Below, in pieces: positions 49,474 to 58,656 of a DNA stretch of 64,000 bases. The notes beneath the pieces were generated by a model. That model saw only the letters and a program-made list of their open reading frames with translations, was not told the DNA's origin and did no database searches. Position 1 is the stretch's first letter, and every line of letters begins with the position of its first letter. This stretch comes from Gammaproteobacteria bacterium (lineage in GTDB: Bacteria > Pseudomonadota > Gammaproteobacteria > Poriferisulfidales > Poriferisulfidaceae), in NCBI GenBank assembly GCA_026706895.1, contig JAPOXW010000024.1:1-64000 (forward strand), written 5' to 3'. The translations under genes were made by a program, and so were the position numbers.

Positions 49474-52205
49474 GCCACCCGCCGGCTCTGCGCTCCGCAG
49501 CAGTGCTTGTATTTCTTGCCGGAACCACACGGGCAAGGTTGGTTGCGCCCGACCTTGGAAGCAGATCGGCGAACTGTCGGCGGCGGCGCGAAACTGGCGG
49601 ACGGTGCCTGAACCTGCCGTGACGGCTGCTCGCCCCGCACCGGGGAGACTTCCTCACCCGATGCATGCCGGTAGTCCAGGTCGGACACCGGGGTCGAAGG
49701 TTTCTCCAAAGTGCCCAGTTCGTCCGGCGAACCCAGCCTCAGCAGGCACAACAGGCGGATGAGGTCGTGTTCGATGCGGTCCATCATGGACTGGAAAAGT
49801 TCAAAGGCCTCGCGCTTGTATTCCTGTTTCGGGTTCTTCTGCGCGTAGCTGCGCAGGCCGATTCCCTGGCGGAGGTGGTCCATCATCGCCAGATGCTCTT
49901 TCCAGTTCATGTCCAGCGTCGTCAGCAGCAAGTCCCGTTCCAGTTGGCGCATCGCCTGTGGCGTGATTTCTTCTTCCTTGTCGCGCAGTTTCTGTTCAAC
50001 CGCTTCATGAAACCGCTCTTCAAGCGTCGTATCGTTCAGTTCCGACTCCTGCTCCAGCCAACTCCGCACCGGCATCGACAACCCGAACGTCTCGACCAGC
50101 GCCTGCTCCAGTCCCTCGGTGTTCCATTGCTCTTCCATGCTTTCAGCGGGGATGTAGTCCCGGTAGACCCGCGTCACGACATCCGTGCGAATGGAGGCCA
50201 CGTGCTCGGACAAGTCCTGGGATTCCATGATCTCGTTGCGTTGCTGGTAGACCAGCGTACGCTGGTCGTTGATCACGTCATCGAAATCCAGCAAGTGCTT
50301 GCGAATGTCGAAATTTCGGGCCTCCACCTTGCGTTGGGCGTTGCCGATCGCCTTGGTGACCCAGGGATGTTCGATCACTTCACCTTCCTTCATGCCCAGG
50401 CGCTGCATCAGGGTGGACATCCGCTCCGAGGCGAAAATCCGGATCAAGCTATCCTCCAGCGACAGGTAGAACCGGCTGGAACCCGGATCGCCCTGGCGAC
50501 CTGAGCGACCGCGCAACTGGTTGTCGACCCGCCGCGACTCGTGCCGTTCGGTCCCGACGATGTGCAGGCCGCCGGCGGCCACGACCTGGCCGTGCCGGGC
50601 CTGCCACTCGTCCCGGGTCGAATCTTTCGGTTCCGGTGTCTCCGACTCCGGGATCGTCTCCAATGCGCCGCCGAGCACGATGTCGGTCCCGCGACCGGCC
50701 ATGTTGGTGGCGATGGTAACCGTGCCGGGCCGCCCGGCCTGGGCGATGATGTGCGACTCCTGTTCGTGGAATTTCGCGTTCAGGACCTGGTGCTTGATTC
50801 CAGCCTTCTGCAACAGGCCGGACAACAGTTCGGAGTTGGAGATCGAGGTCGTGCCCACCAGCACCGGCTGCCCGCGTTCCACGCAGTCCTGGATATCCTC
50901 CACCACCGCCTGGTATTTCTCCTCGGCCGTCAGGAACACCATGTCCCCGAGGTCATCCCGAACCATCGGCATGTGGGTCGGAACAACCACTACCTCCAAG
51001 CCGTAGATTTCCTGGAACTCGTAGGCCTCAGTGTCGGCCGTGCCGGTCATGCCGGACAAGCGGGTATAGAGCCGGAAGTAGTTCTGGAAGGTGATCGACG
51101 CCACGGTCTGGTTCTCGGTCTCGACCGCCACCCCCTCCTTGGCCTCGACGGCCTGGTGCAATCCGTCCGACCAGCGCCGTCCCGGCATCTTCCGCCCGGT
51201 GAATTCGTCGATGATGACGACCTTGCCTTCTTCCGACACGATGTAGTCGCGATCCCGCTGGAACAAGGTCCTTGCCCGCAGGGAGGCGTTGACGTGGTGC
51301 AGCAGGCGGATGTTGCCGGCTTCGTACAGGCTGCCCCCCGGCGGAATCAACCCCTCGGTGGACAGCAGTTGCTCGACCCGGTGATGCCCGTCCTCGGTCA
51401 GGTAGGCCTGGCGCGCTTTTTCGTCAATCCGGTAGTCGCCCGGCCCGTCTTCTTCCTCCTGCGGCTCAAGGTGACGGACCATCTGGTTCATCTTCTGGTA
51501 GAGGTCGGTGCGGTCCTCGGACGGTCCCGAGATAATCAGCGGGGTACGGGCTTCGTCGATGAGAATCGAGTCCACCTCGTCGACAATGGCGAATTCCTGC
51601 CCGCGCATGACCCGGTGTTCGGCCCGGAACACCATGTTGTCGCGCAGGTAGTCGAAGCCGAATTCATTGTTGGTGCCATATGTCACGCCGGAAGCATAAG
51701 CATCCCGACGCTGTGCACCATCGAGCCCTTGCACGATCACGCCCACGGTCAGGCCGAGCTGTTCGTAGATCGGCCGCATCCAGTCCGCGTCGCGTCGGGC
51801 CAAGTAGTCGTTGACGGTTACGACATGCACACTCTCGCCGGCCAGCGCATGCAGGCAGGCCGGCAGGGTCGCGACCAAGGTCTTGCCTTCGCCGGTGCGC
51901 ATCTCCGCGATGCCGCCTTCGTGCAGCACGATGCCGCCGAGCAACTGGACATCGAAGTGCCGCATGTCAAGCGTCCGGCTCGCCACTTCGCGCACCAGCG
52001 CGAAGACTTCCGGCAGCAGGGCGTCCATCGCCTCACCTTCGGCGAGGCGGGCGCGATACTGTTCGGCGCGTTCGCGCAATTGCGCGTCATCCGCATCCTG
52101 CAGCGCTGCCTCAAGATCATTGATCTTCACCACCGTCCGCCAGTGGCGCTTGAGGGTTCGCTGGTTGCGGCTACCGAAAAGTTTACGGACAAGCGAAGCA
52201 AACAT
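49470..52205 (-). CDS. secA: Protein translocase ATPase SecA
   Basis: [34 protein letters not shown]-terminal [20 protein letters not shown]. Confidence 0.98.
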   Translation of the reverse strand: MFASLVRKLFGSRNQRTLKRHWRTVVKINDLEAALQDADDAQLRERAEQYRARLAEGEAMDALLPEVFALVREVASRTLDMRHFDVQLLGGIVLHEGGIAEMRTGEGKTLVATLPACLHALAGESVHVVTVNDYLARRDADWMRPIYEQLGLTVGVIVQGLDGAQRRDAYASGVTYGTNNEFGFDYLRDNMVFRAEHRVMRGQEFAIVDEVDSILIDEARTPLIISGPSEDRTDLYQKMNQMVRHLEPQEEEDGPGDYRIDEKARQAYLTEDGHHRVEQLLSTEGLIPPGGSLYEAGNIRLLHHVNASLRARTLFQRDRDYIVSEEGKVVIIDEFTGRKMPGRRWSDGLHQAVEAKEGVAVETENQTVASITFQNYFRLYTRLSGMTGTADTEAYEFQEIYGLEVVVVPTHMPMVRDDLGDMVFLTAEEKYQAVVEDIQDCVERGQPVLVGTTSISNSELLSGLLQKAGIKHQVLNAKFHEQESHIIAQAGRPGTVTIATNMAGRGTDIVLGGALETIPESETPEPKDSTRDEWQARHGQVVAAGGLHIVGTERHESRRVDNQLRGRSGRQGDPGSSRFYLSLEDSLIRIFASERMSTLMQRLGMKEGEVIEHPWVTKAIGNAQRKVEARNFDIRKHLLDFDDVINDQRTLVYQQRNEIMESQDLSEHVASIRTDVVTRVYRDYIPAESMEEQWNTEGLEQALVETFGLSMPVRSWLEQESELNDTTLEERFHEAVEQKLRDKEEEITPQAMRQLERDLLLTTLDMNWKEHLAMMDHLRQGIGLRSYAQKNPKQEYKREAFELFQSMMDRIEHDLIRLLCLLRLGSPDELGTLEKPSTPVSDLDYRHASGEEVSPVRGEQPSRQVQAPSASFAPPPTVRRSASKVGRNQPCPCGSGKKYKHCCGAQSRRVA

Positions 52206-52257
52206 GGTGGAGTCGCCAGTAAGCGATTACGGAATTATAAGCGCGGGCCGCGCAGAT

Positions 52258-53199
52258 TCAGCGGCGGGCGGACAGGAATTTCAGAGGGTTGGCAGCCTTG
52301 CCGTTCTTCAGCACTTCAAAGTGAAGATGCGGTGCGGTCGAACGGCCGGTCGAGCCGACATGCGCGACGACATCACCCCGCTTCACCATCTGCCCGGACT
52401 TCACCAGCAGCTTGCTGGCGTGGCCGTAGCGGGTCTGGTAGCCGCTTCCGTGCCGGATCTGCACCATCAGGCCGTATCCATCCTTGCTCCCCGCAAACTC
52501 GACCATGCCGGCCGCCGCAGACCGGATCTCGGTGCCTTTGCTGGCGGCGAAGTCAATGCCCTGATGGAAGGCGGGACGTCCGTGGAACGGGTCCCGGCGC
52601 ATGCCGTAGTACGAGGAAACCCAGCCGGAGCGTACCGGCCAGCCACTGGGGTAGGCTTCGCCCACCAGACGGCGATGCTGGATCACGTCTTCCAGGATGC
52701 TCAGCCACAGCGTCCGATCCTCGATCTGGTTATGCAGGCCGTCGAGGGAGGCCCCCAGGTTGGTCGCGGTCAGCCCGGGGCCCGGAGAAGCAGCGGCATC
52801 CCCGCCCAATCCCGGTTCCGAGCCGAAGTCGAATTCCTTGCCGTCTTTCAGTTGCGCGATGTCCACCAGCGTGCCACCCAGCGCGTCCAGACGGGCGATG
52901 CGCGACTGCAGCCGCGCCAATTGCGAAGACAAGGCATCAATGTGAAGCTGGCTTTCCCGGCGGATATTATTCAGCGTGGTGCCATGCGCGGCCAGTGTCT
53001 GGTCGATCGAACCCAGCAAGGCCCGCTCGCGGTGCAGGGCGCCCTGGTGGAACGCCACCGCGACGACCTGGGCAAGCACGACCGCCGCCGCGACCCCAAG
53101 GCCGAGGCGCCGCCAGCCTGCGGCTTTGCCGGGGGCTGCGGCTTGACGGATAATGGCGGAGGAAGACTGCCCTGCCTGATGAAGAAGCTTCTTGATCAT
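52258..53199 (-). CDS. M23-family peptidase (LytM domain)
   Basis: HQGIDFAASKGTEIRSAAAGMVEFAGSKDGYGLMVQIRHGSGYQTRYGHASKLLVKSGQMVKRGDVVAHVGSTGRSTAPHLHFEV. Confidence 0.93.
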   Translation of the reverse strand: MIKKLLHQAGQSSSAIIRQAAAPGKAAGWRRLGLGVAAAVVLAQVVAVAFHQGALHRERALLGSIDQTLAAHGTTLNNIRRESQLHIDALSSQLARLQSRIARLDALGGTLVDIAQLKDGKEFDFGSEPGLGGDAAASPGPGLTATNLGASLDGLHNQIEDRTLWLSILEDVIQHRRLVGEAYPSGWPVRSGWVSSYYGMRRDPFHGRPAFHQGIDFAASKGTEIRSAAAGMVEFAGSKDGYGLMVQIRHGSGYQTRYGHASKLLVKSGQMVKRGDVVAHVGSTGRSTAPHLHFEVLKNGKAANPLKFLSARR

Positions 53200-53478
53200 C
53201 TCGATCCTCACCTGCTGGCCCGCATCCGCCTACAGCTGGCCATTACCCAAAGCCTGCGCCGGCAACTTCCCGAGCCTCTGGGCTCGAGTTGCTGGTGCAG
53301 CGACATCGAGGGGACCACGCTGACGGTCTCGGTCAACGACAACCATCAGGCGCCGCTGATTCATTACCAGCAACGCGAACTGCTCAAGCACGTCAACGCA
53401 GAATTCAAGGATCGTCTGAACCAGCCGCTGCGCCAGCTCCGGATTCAGGTTGCTGCGCGCCAGGCCGGTCACGATTAG
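53179..53478 (+). CDS. DUF721/DciA-like protein
   Basis: MKKLLDHLDPHLLARIRLQLAITQSLRRQLPEPLGSSCWCSDIEGTTLTVSVNDNHQAPLIHYQQRELLKHVN; located between secA/M23 and lpxC. Confidence 0.75.
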   Translation: MKKLLDHLDPHLLARIRLQLAITQSLRRQLPEPLGSSCWCSDIEGTTLTVSVNDNHQAPLIHYQQRELLKHVNAEFKDRLNQPLRQLRIQVAARQAGHD

Positions 53479-53486
53479 GAATTCGC

Positions 53487-54401
53487 TCAGGCCGGACTGA
53501 CCTGTGCGAAGCAGACCGGGGCTTCGTGGGTGTCCTCGAAACTGACGAGTTCCCAGGCCGATTCGGTGGCCAGCAACTTCCGCAGCAACTTGATGTTGAG
53601 CTCGTGCCCGGAGCAGTAGCCCTCGAAAGAACCGATCAGGCTGTTGCCGAGCAAGTACAGGTCACCGATGGCGTCGAGCACCTTGTGCTTGACGAATTCG
53701 TCGGAGTAGCGCAGGCCACTGTCATTGAGGATGCGGTTGTCGTCCAACACGATAGCGTTGTCCAGACTGCCCCCCAAGGCCAGGTTCCTCTCGCGCAGGA
53801 GTTCCACTTCGTGCCGGAACCCGAACGTACGCGCCCGCGACACTTCCTTGATGTAGGAAGTGCTGGAAAGGTCCAGCACCGCGGACTGCCGGGTGTTGCG
53901 GATCACCGGATGGTCGAAGTCGATGGTGAAGGCCACCTTGAAGCCATCGTGCGGCGTCAGGCGCACCCACCGGCCGTTCTTCTCGTCCTGTACCTCGACC
54001 GGCTCGCGGATGCGGATGTAGCGCTTCGGCGCGTCCTGTTCGACCAGCCCGCCGGAATGGATCAGGAACACGAACGGGCTTGCGCTGCCGTCCATGATCG
54101 GGACTTCGCTGGCATCCAGGTCGACGTACAGGTTGTCCACCCCGAGCCCAGCCACGGCCGACAACAGATGCTCGACCGTCGAGACATGGACATCGCCATT
54201 GGACAGCGTCGTCGACAGGCGGGTGGCGGACACCTGGTCCGGGTGAACCCGGATATGAATCGGCGGGTCGAAATCAACCCGCCGCAACACCACCCCGGTG
54301 TTCACCGGCGCGGGACTGAGTCGCATGGATGTCTTTTCCCCCGAATGCAGGCCGATGCCCTCTGCGCAAATGCTCTGCCTCAGGGTGTGCTGGCGAATCA
54401 T
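53487..54401 (-). CDS. lpxC: UDP-3-O-acyl-N-acetylglucosamine deacetylase
   Basis: [73 protein letters not shown]. Confidence 0.97.
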   Translation of the reverse strand: MIRQHTLRQSICAEGIGLHSGEKTSMRLSPAPVNTGVVLRRVDFDPPIHIRVHPDQVSATRLSTTLSNGDVHVSTVEHLLSAVAGLGVDNLYVDLDASEVPIMDGSASPFVFLIHSGGLVEQDAPKRYIRIREPVEVQDEKNGRWVRLTPHDGFKVAFTIDFDHPVIRNTRQSAVLDLSSTSYIKEVSRARTFGFRHEVELLRERNLALGGSLDNAIVLDDNRILNDSGLRYSDEFVKHKVLDAIGDLYLLGNSLIGSFEGYCSGHELNIKLLRKLLATESAWELVSFEDTHEAPVCFAQVSPA

Positions 54402-54605
54402 TTTGGAATAGTGTCCGATGGTTTCGTGACAGCGTCCGCGTGTCGGGTCCCCTGCCCTTTGCGGATGGGCGTATTATTGCAGAAAAAAGAATATTTTTCC
54501 ACTCTCTGGCGCTGCCGGGAATCGGGAGGCGGGTTTGGTGGGGAGGCCGTGAGCGGCAGGATTTATGCTTCCCCGGCAGGGCCCGCATTCGACCGCCCCT
54601 GATAC

Positions 54606-54640
54606 AAAACAGGCGCCCCGGAGGGCGCCTGCCTTGTTGG
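54606..54640 (-). terminator. Rho-independent terminator downstream of porin copy 2
   Basis: Minus strand AAGGCAGGCGCCCTCCGGGGCGCCTGTTTTGT; near-identical to the terminator of porin copy 1. Confidence 0.8.
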
Positions 54641-54659
54641 GTGTGCGAGTCAGACTGAA

Positions 54660-56660
54660 TCAGTCGAACCAGTGCACGATGCCCACGGCGAACATCTCGA
54701 CCTCCGCACCAGGCGTACCCAGTCCGGTACCGGAGATGCCCTGACCATAGGTTCCGTTGTCGTCGTTGTTGACTTCGGAGTAGGTCAGACGCAGTTCCGT
54801 GCCGCCCGGCATGGTGTAGAAGAGACCTACGTTCCATGCGTCGGCCGCGGTCTCGTCCCAGTCGCCCGAACAATGGGAACAGGAGACCTCGAGGTCATCC
54901 GCGTCCATGTAAGAGAAGCGGAAATCCACCGGACCGCCGAACTTGATCTTGCCGGACACCATCCAGGCGTCGCGCTCGATCTTGACGTTGCCGCCAACTT
55001 CGCTCCTGAGAGTCTTGGCTTCTTCCGCAGCCTCATATGCAGTCATGCGAGCATTTTCATCAGCTTCGTGCTCAGTTTCAGCAGCCGTCTGTGCAGCGTC
55101 ATGGGCAGTTTTGGCGCCCGGCTCGGCAGCAGCCTTAGCCTCATCTACCAATTTATCGTACTTGGCCTTGGCCGTGTACTCAACCGCGGTTGTGGTGGAA
55201 GCCTCTAGATTAATATCAGCGACCGCAGCACCCCAAGCATCCAGATAGGCCTTCAGGGCAGTAGCATCAGCTGTTGCATCATCATCGTCGTCCACCGTGA
55301 AGATAGTCACATCAGCGTTGCCCGCGACGTCATCTTCCGACTGGTCGCCCTGAGTGAAAGGCGGGTTTCCTACTACACCGTCAGGTCCCGCCGCTGTGGC
55401 GCGGAACACAGGTGCGGCAACCTGTACATCGGTCGTATCAGAATCCCCATCATCGGCAACCAGGCCATAGGTCACGACTGCAGCATCCCCCGTGCCTTCC
55501 GTATATGAATAGACACTCGGCAGATCACCGCTCTCAAAAGCATCGGTATCAGCATCCGTGTCGAACAATTCCTTCAACCTTGCGTAGGTCTTCTGCTCCA
55601 GAACCAACCTCTTGTGGGCGTTGGGGGTGCCATCTTCATTGTCACCCGGCGCGAACTCGAAATCAGTACCTTCGAAAGGATCCCGCATGAACGGGTCGCC
55701 CGGCTCGTCATATCCGGTCAGGTTTCCAGAGGACATGAACGTGTCTTCGTAACCGAAAGCTTTCATCGCAGCATCCACACTGGTCACGCCGTTGAACTCG
55801 TACTCCAGGTCTTCCCACATCGCCGAGATCTGAACGCTCATGCCGTCGCCCAGGTCCATGATGTAGCGGCCCGCAACACGGAAACTTTCGGCGTCCGAAC
55901 TGTCCATCGCGCCGACGGAAGCCGCAGTCCAGTCCTCGTGGTCCTGCCAGGTCACCGCCAGCCACAGCGGGCCGTTGGTGTAAGCAAGGCTGGAGGAACG
56001 GATCACCGGATCGATCTCATGGCTACCACTTGCGCCTCTTTTATTGTCGGTTTCATCCCGATTGCCGACCGTCCACGCGAAGCGGAACACGAAGCCGTTC
56101 CAGTTCGGCGACCAGTACTGGATGATGTTCTCCTGACGACGGTTGAAGCCCGTGTCGTAGCCTGCCCCCGCGTAGTTGAACTCAGCACCGCCGAAGCCGG
56201 TGCCCGGCCCCGAGGCGGATGCCTGCTGGTCGAAGTCGCCGGTGTTGTAGAAGATGGTGTGGGCGCCGACCGAGCCCATGATGCTGGTATGCGAGTCCGC
56301 GCCAGCGTCATAGAACGGGTCCACCCACTGCGCCACGCCCTCGTTGTAAGGGAGCAGCCAGGTGGCGAACATGATCTCGCCCATCTGGGCATGGGACAGG
56401 CCGATCTTGGAGTTGCGGTTGCACCATCCAGTGCGTCCGCCATGTTGGTTGTAGTAGGTGAACTGCTCGCACTGCACGTTGACCGAGACGCCGTGGCCGG
56501 CGTCCATGCTGGCCGCGAAGCCGATGTTGCCGGCGTTCGACTGGATGCGGTCGTAACTGCGTCCACCGTCTTCGTCCACAAACTCCCAAGAATGATTCTG
56601 CCAACCATAAATGTTCCATGTTTCGGCTTGGGCCGCGAACGGAGCCGCCGCCAGGGCCAA
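54660..56660 (-). CDS. Outer membrane porin (copy 2); lacks an ATG start
   Basis: LALAAAPFAAQAETWNIYGWQNHSWEFVDEDGGRSYDR...MFAVGIVHWFD; frame upstream of TTG reads stop-K-P-F-L-I-V. Confidence 0.75.
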   Translation of the reverse strand: MALAAAPFAAQAETWNIYGWQNHSWEFVDEDGGRSYDRIQSNAGNIGFAASMDAGHGVSVNVQCEQFTYYNQHGGRTGWCNRNSKIGLSHAQMGEIMFATWLLPYNEGVAQWVDPFYDAGADSHTSIMGSVGAHTIFYNTGDFDQQASASGPGTGFGGAEFNYAGAGYDTGFNRRQENIIQYWSPNWNGFVFRFAWTVGNRDETDNKRGASGSHEIDPVIRSSSLAYTNGPLWLAVTWQDHEDWTAASVGAMDSSDAESFRVAGRYIMDLGDGMSVQISAMWEDLEYEFNGVTSVDAAMKAFGYEDTFMSSGNLTGYDEPGDPFMRDPFEGTDFEFAPGDNEDGTPNAHKRLVLEQKTYARLKELFDTDADTDAFESGDLPSVYSYTEGTGDAAVVTYGLVADDGDSDTTDVQVAAPVFRATAAGPDGVVGNPPFTQGDQSEDDVAGNADVTIFTVDDDDDATADATALKAYLDAWGAAVADINLEASTTTAVEYTAKAKYDKLVDEAKAAAEPGAKTAHDAAQTAAETEHEADENARMTAYEAAEEAKTLRSEVGGNVKIERDAWMVSGKIKFGGPVDFRFSYMDADDLEVSCSHCSGDWDETAADAWNVGLFYTMPGGTELRLTYSEVNNDDNGTYGQGISGTGLGTPGAEVEMFAVGIVHWFD

Positions 56661-56815
56661 AACGATTAGAAATGGTTTTTATCGCGGGAACAATTTGCTC
56701 AACGGAACGGTCAATATTCGCTTGTTTTTCAATGGGATATCTTGTTCGTTATGCGCGGGGAACGCTGTCAGGACTTTTCGTCTCTCGCCACTTGGAACGG
56801 ACAGCCACGAATGGG

Positions 56816-57649
56816 CTAAAAAAGATCACTCTGCGCCTCTTTCCCCGGGTAAAACGTTCCGATGATTGTGAACGGATTGCTCACTTTTCTCATGTGGAAC
56901 TCCAGTGTCGTGCCCACAAACAGGTGCAAATCCTTCGTGAGGGCGTGGTCATCCCAATACTTCTGGCAGACTTTTGCGACGGCCTGTTCCTTTTCTTCAC
57001 GATTCGGATCGTTGGATGACAGGCAATTCCTGTAAAGCGCCTGTATCTCCCAATCCTCTATCTGCATGGTTCTCCTCTTCCCTCCGCCATCCTTGATGGT
57101 GTAGTAGAAATTGTAGTCCGGCTGATCCACCAATTTTATTTGTTTCGGTTCGTCATCCATCAATTTCAATTGTTCTCTTTGGCTCATTATCTTTTTCATT
57201 TTTCGTTGGTACTTGGCACGTTTGTCTTCTGAAACAGGCTTGGCTTTGAAGTCCAGAAATTGGGCAGGCTTAAAGACAGCCAGAGATAATCGATGGTTGT
57301 GCGCTTCATCTATCAAGTTTGCTAGGTCCGTATGGACTTGCCGCAGAACATGCCTCTTTCTCTCCCTCCAATTATTTTGAGTGCCAATGAACTCTCCCAC
57401 CTGAAAAGTATCGCATCGGGGTTCATAGCTCTCCGGCCTCATGTCTTCCGTGCGTTTTTTGGTCAGCACCTCAATCCACTGGTATTTCTTGAACTGCCTG
57501 TCATAGTCCATGTGGCGGTAGGGAATCGGGTAAAGGCGTATCCACGAACCATCTTCCCGAATGCCGGCAGTGCAAACTAACTCCTCATAAGCATTGGACA
57601 AATTCGGATAGGTCTTGACCGTGATGAGCACCTTCTCCTTTTCCCACAT
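56816..57649 (-). CDS. Uncharacterised protein, partner of the DUF488 protein
   Basis: 277 aa, MWEKEKVLITVKTYPNLSNAYEELVCTAGIREDGSWIRLYPIPYRHM...; 1 bp downstream of the DUF488 gene on the same strand. Confidence 0.65.
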   Translation of the reverse strand: MWEKEKVLITVKTYPNLSNAYEELVCTAGIREDGSWIRLYPIPYRHMDYDRQFKKYQWIEVLTKKRTEDMRPESYEPRCDTFQVGEFIGTQNNWRERKRHVLRQVHTDLANLIDEAHNHRLSLAVFKPAQFLDFKAKPVSEDKRAKYQRKMKKIMSQREQLKLMDDEPKQIKLVDQPDYNFYYTIKDGGGKRRTMQIEDWEIQALYRNCLSSNDPNREEKEQAVAKVCQKYWDDHALTKDLHLFVGTTLEFHMRKVSNPFTIIGTFYPGKEAQSDLF

Positions 57650-57650
57650 G

Positions 57651-58550
57651 CTACAAGTGCTCCACCCTCACGGAGTGCCTTTCCTGCACCGCCTCTGCCA
57701 AAGCATTGCGATGGCACCACGTATGGTCTTTCTCGAAACACGTGAGCGCAATGCGAGGATGATCTCCAAAAATGTCCTGGAGACGGTTTAATTCAACCTC
57801 TTTGTGTGGAAGAGATTTCCGGTAGCTATTGAAGAGCCGATCATAATCATTGCGCGATTTGAGGTTCCTGCGCTTACTCCCCTCAATGCCAAGGGCTGGA
57901 ATATGCTGATATTCAATACCGCATTCCCCAGTAATACGAATCAGGTGACTCTTGGAAAATCCGTACTTCCGGCTGAGCGGATTGCGCCGGACATCGACCA
58001 GTATTGATACGTTCTTCTCGATCAGGCGAGACACATACTGCTCGACGCACAGACTTTCATAACCGATCGTATAAAGCGTAGGGCGGCCAGTATCTGGCCT
58101 TGGTTTTTCTTTTTCCACCATGGCCTGCAAAGCCGAATAGTGCGGACGAGAAAGCAACTCGCTGTTAATGGCACAGCCCGGGTATTGCTCGTAGATCTTA
58201 TAAATCAAATCATCATTGCGCATATTGCCATAGGTCTGAAAAACATTCTCTAGCCCTTCGCCGTCCTCATCGCTTAGCGAAGCGAGAAATTCTTCTTTCA
58301 TTCCCTCTCTGCGCAACCGATAGTCGTAATCGCCTATTTCAAGCAACCCGTGGTGGTCGGCAAGCACCCTCGCATCTCTCGCCGCCTGAAACGAATAGCC
58401 GCCAAATCTGCACGGCAGGAAATGGTACGCCGGCTCTTTCTGGTGCCGGGTCAGGAGAAAGAGAAGCTTTTGGAATCGTACCTTGTCCACGCGATCACGG
58501 GCACGTTCCAAAACAGCAAGGAGAACACGTCTTCGATAGATCATGATCAC
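57651..58550 (-). CDS. DUF488-family protein with an N-terminal domain resembling Panacea/SocA-like domains
   Basis: C-terminal TIGYESLCVEQYVSRLIEKNVSILVDVRRNPLSRKYGFSKSHL...LTCFEKDHTWCHRNALAEA (DUF488 hallmarks); N-terminal VRFQKLLFLLTRHQKEPAYHFLPCRFGGYSFQAARDARVLADHHGLLE. Confidence 0.75.
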   Translation of the reverse strand: MIMIYRRRVLLAVLERARDRVDKVRFQKLLFLLTRHQKEPAYHFLPCRFGGYSFQAARDARVLADHHGLLEIGDYDYRLRREGMKEEFLASLSDEDGEGLENVFQTYGNMRNDDLIYKIYEQYPGCAINSELLSRPHYSALQAMVEKEKPRPDTGRPTLYTIGYESLCVEQYVSRLIEKNVSILVDVRRNPLSRKYGFSKSHLIRITGECGIEYQHIPALGIEGSKRRNLKSRNDYDRLFNSYRKSLPHKEVELNRLQDIFGDHPRIALTCFEKDHTWCHRNALAEAVQERHSVRVEHL

Positions 58551-58656
58551 GAGGTATCGCTCCCAAACGTCGGAATTATAGCCAGCCTGCCCTGCGAGGG
58601 AGGTCTCAGTCTTCGGTGACAGGCCTCTCTCGCAGATGCATCAGACCCCTCATTTC

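Noticed and set aside
50541-53153. 870-aa plus-strand ORF opposite secA and the M23 peptidase
   Set aside because: Shadow ORF in GC-rich sequence; the minus strand encodes unambiguous SecA and LytM-family proteins; the translation is compositionally odd (H, R, Q, D-rich, then P/R/S-rich).
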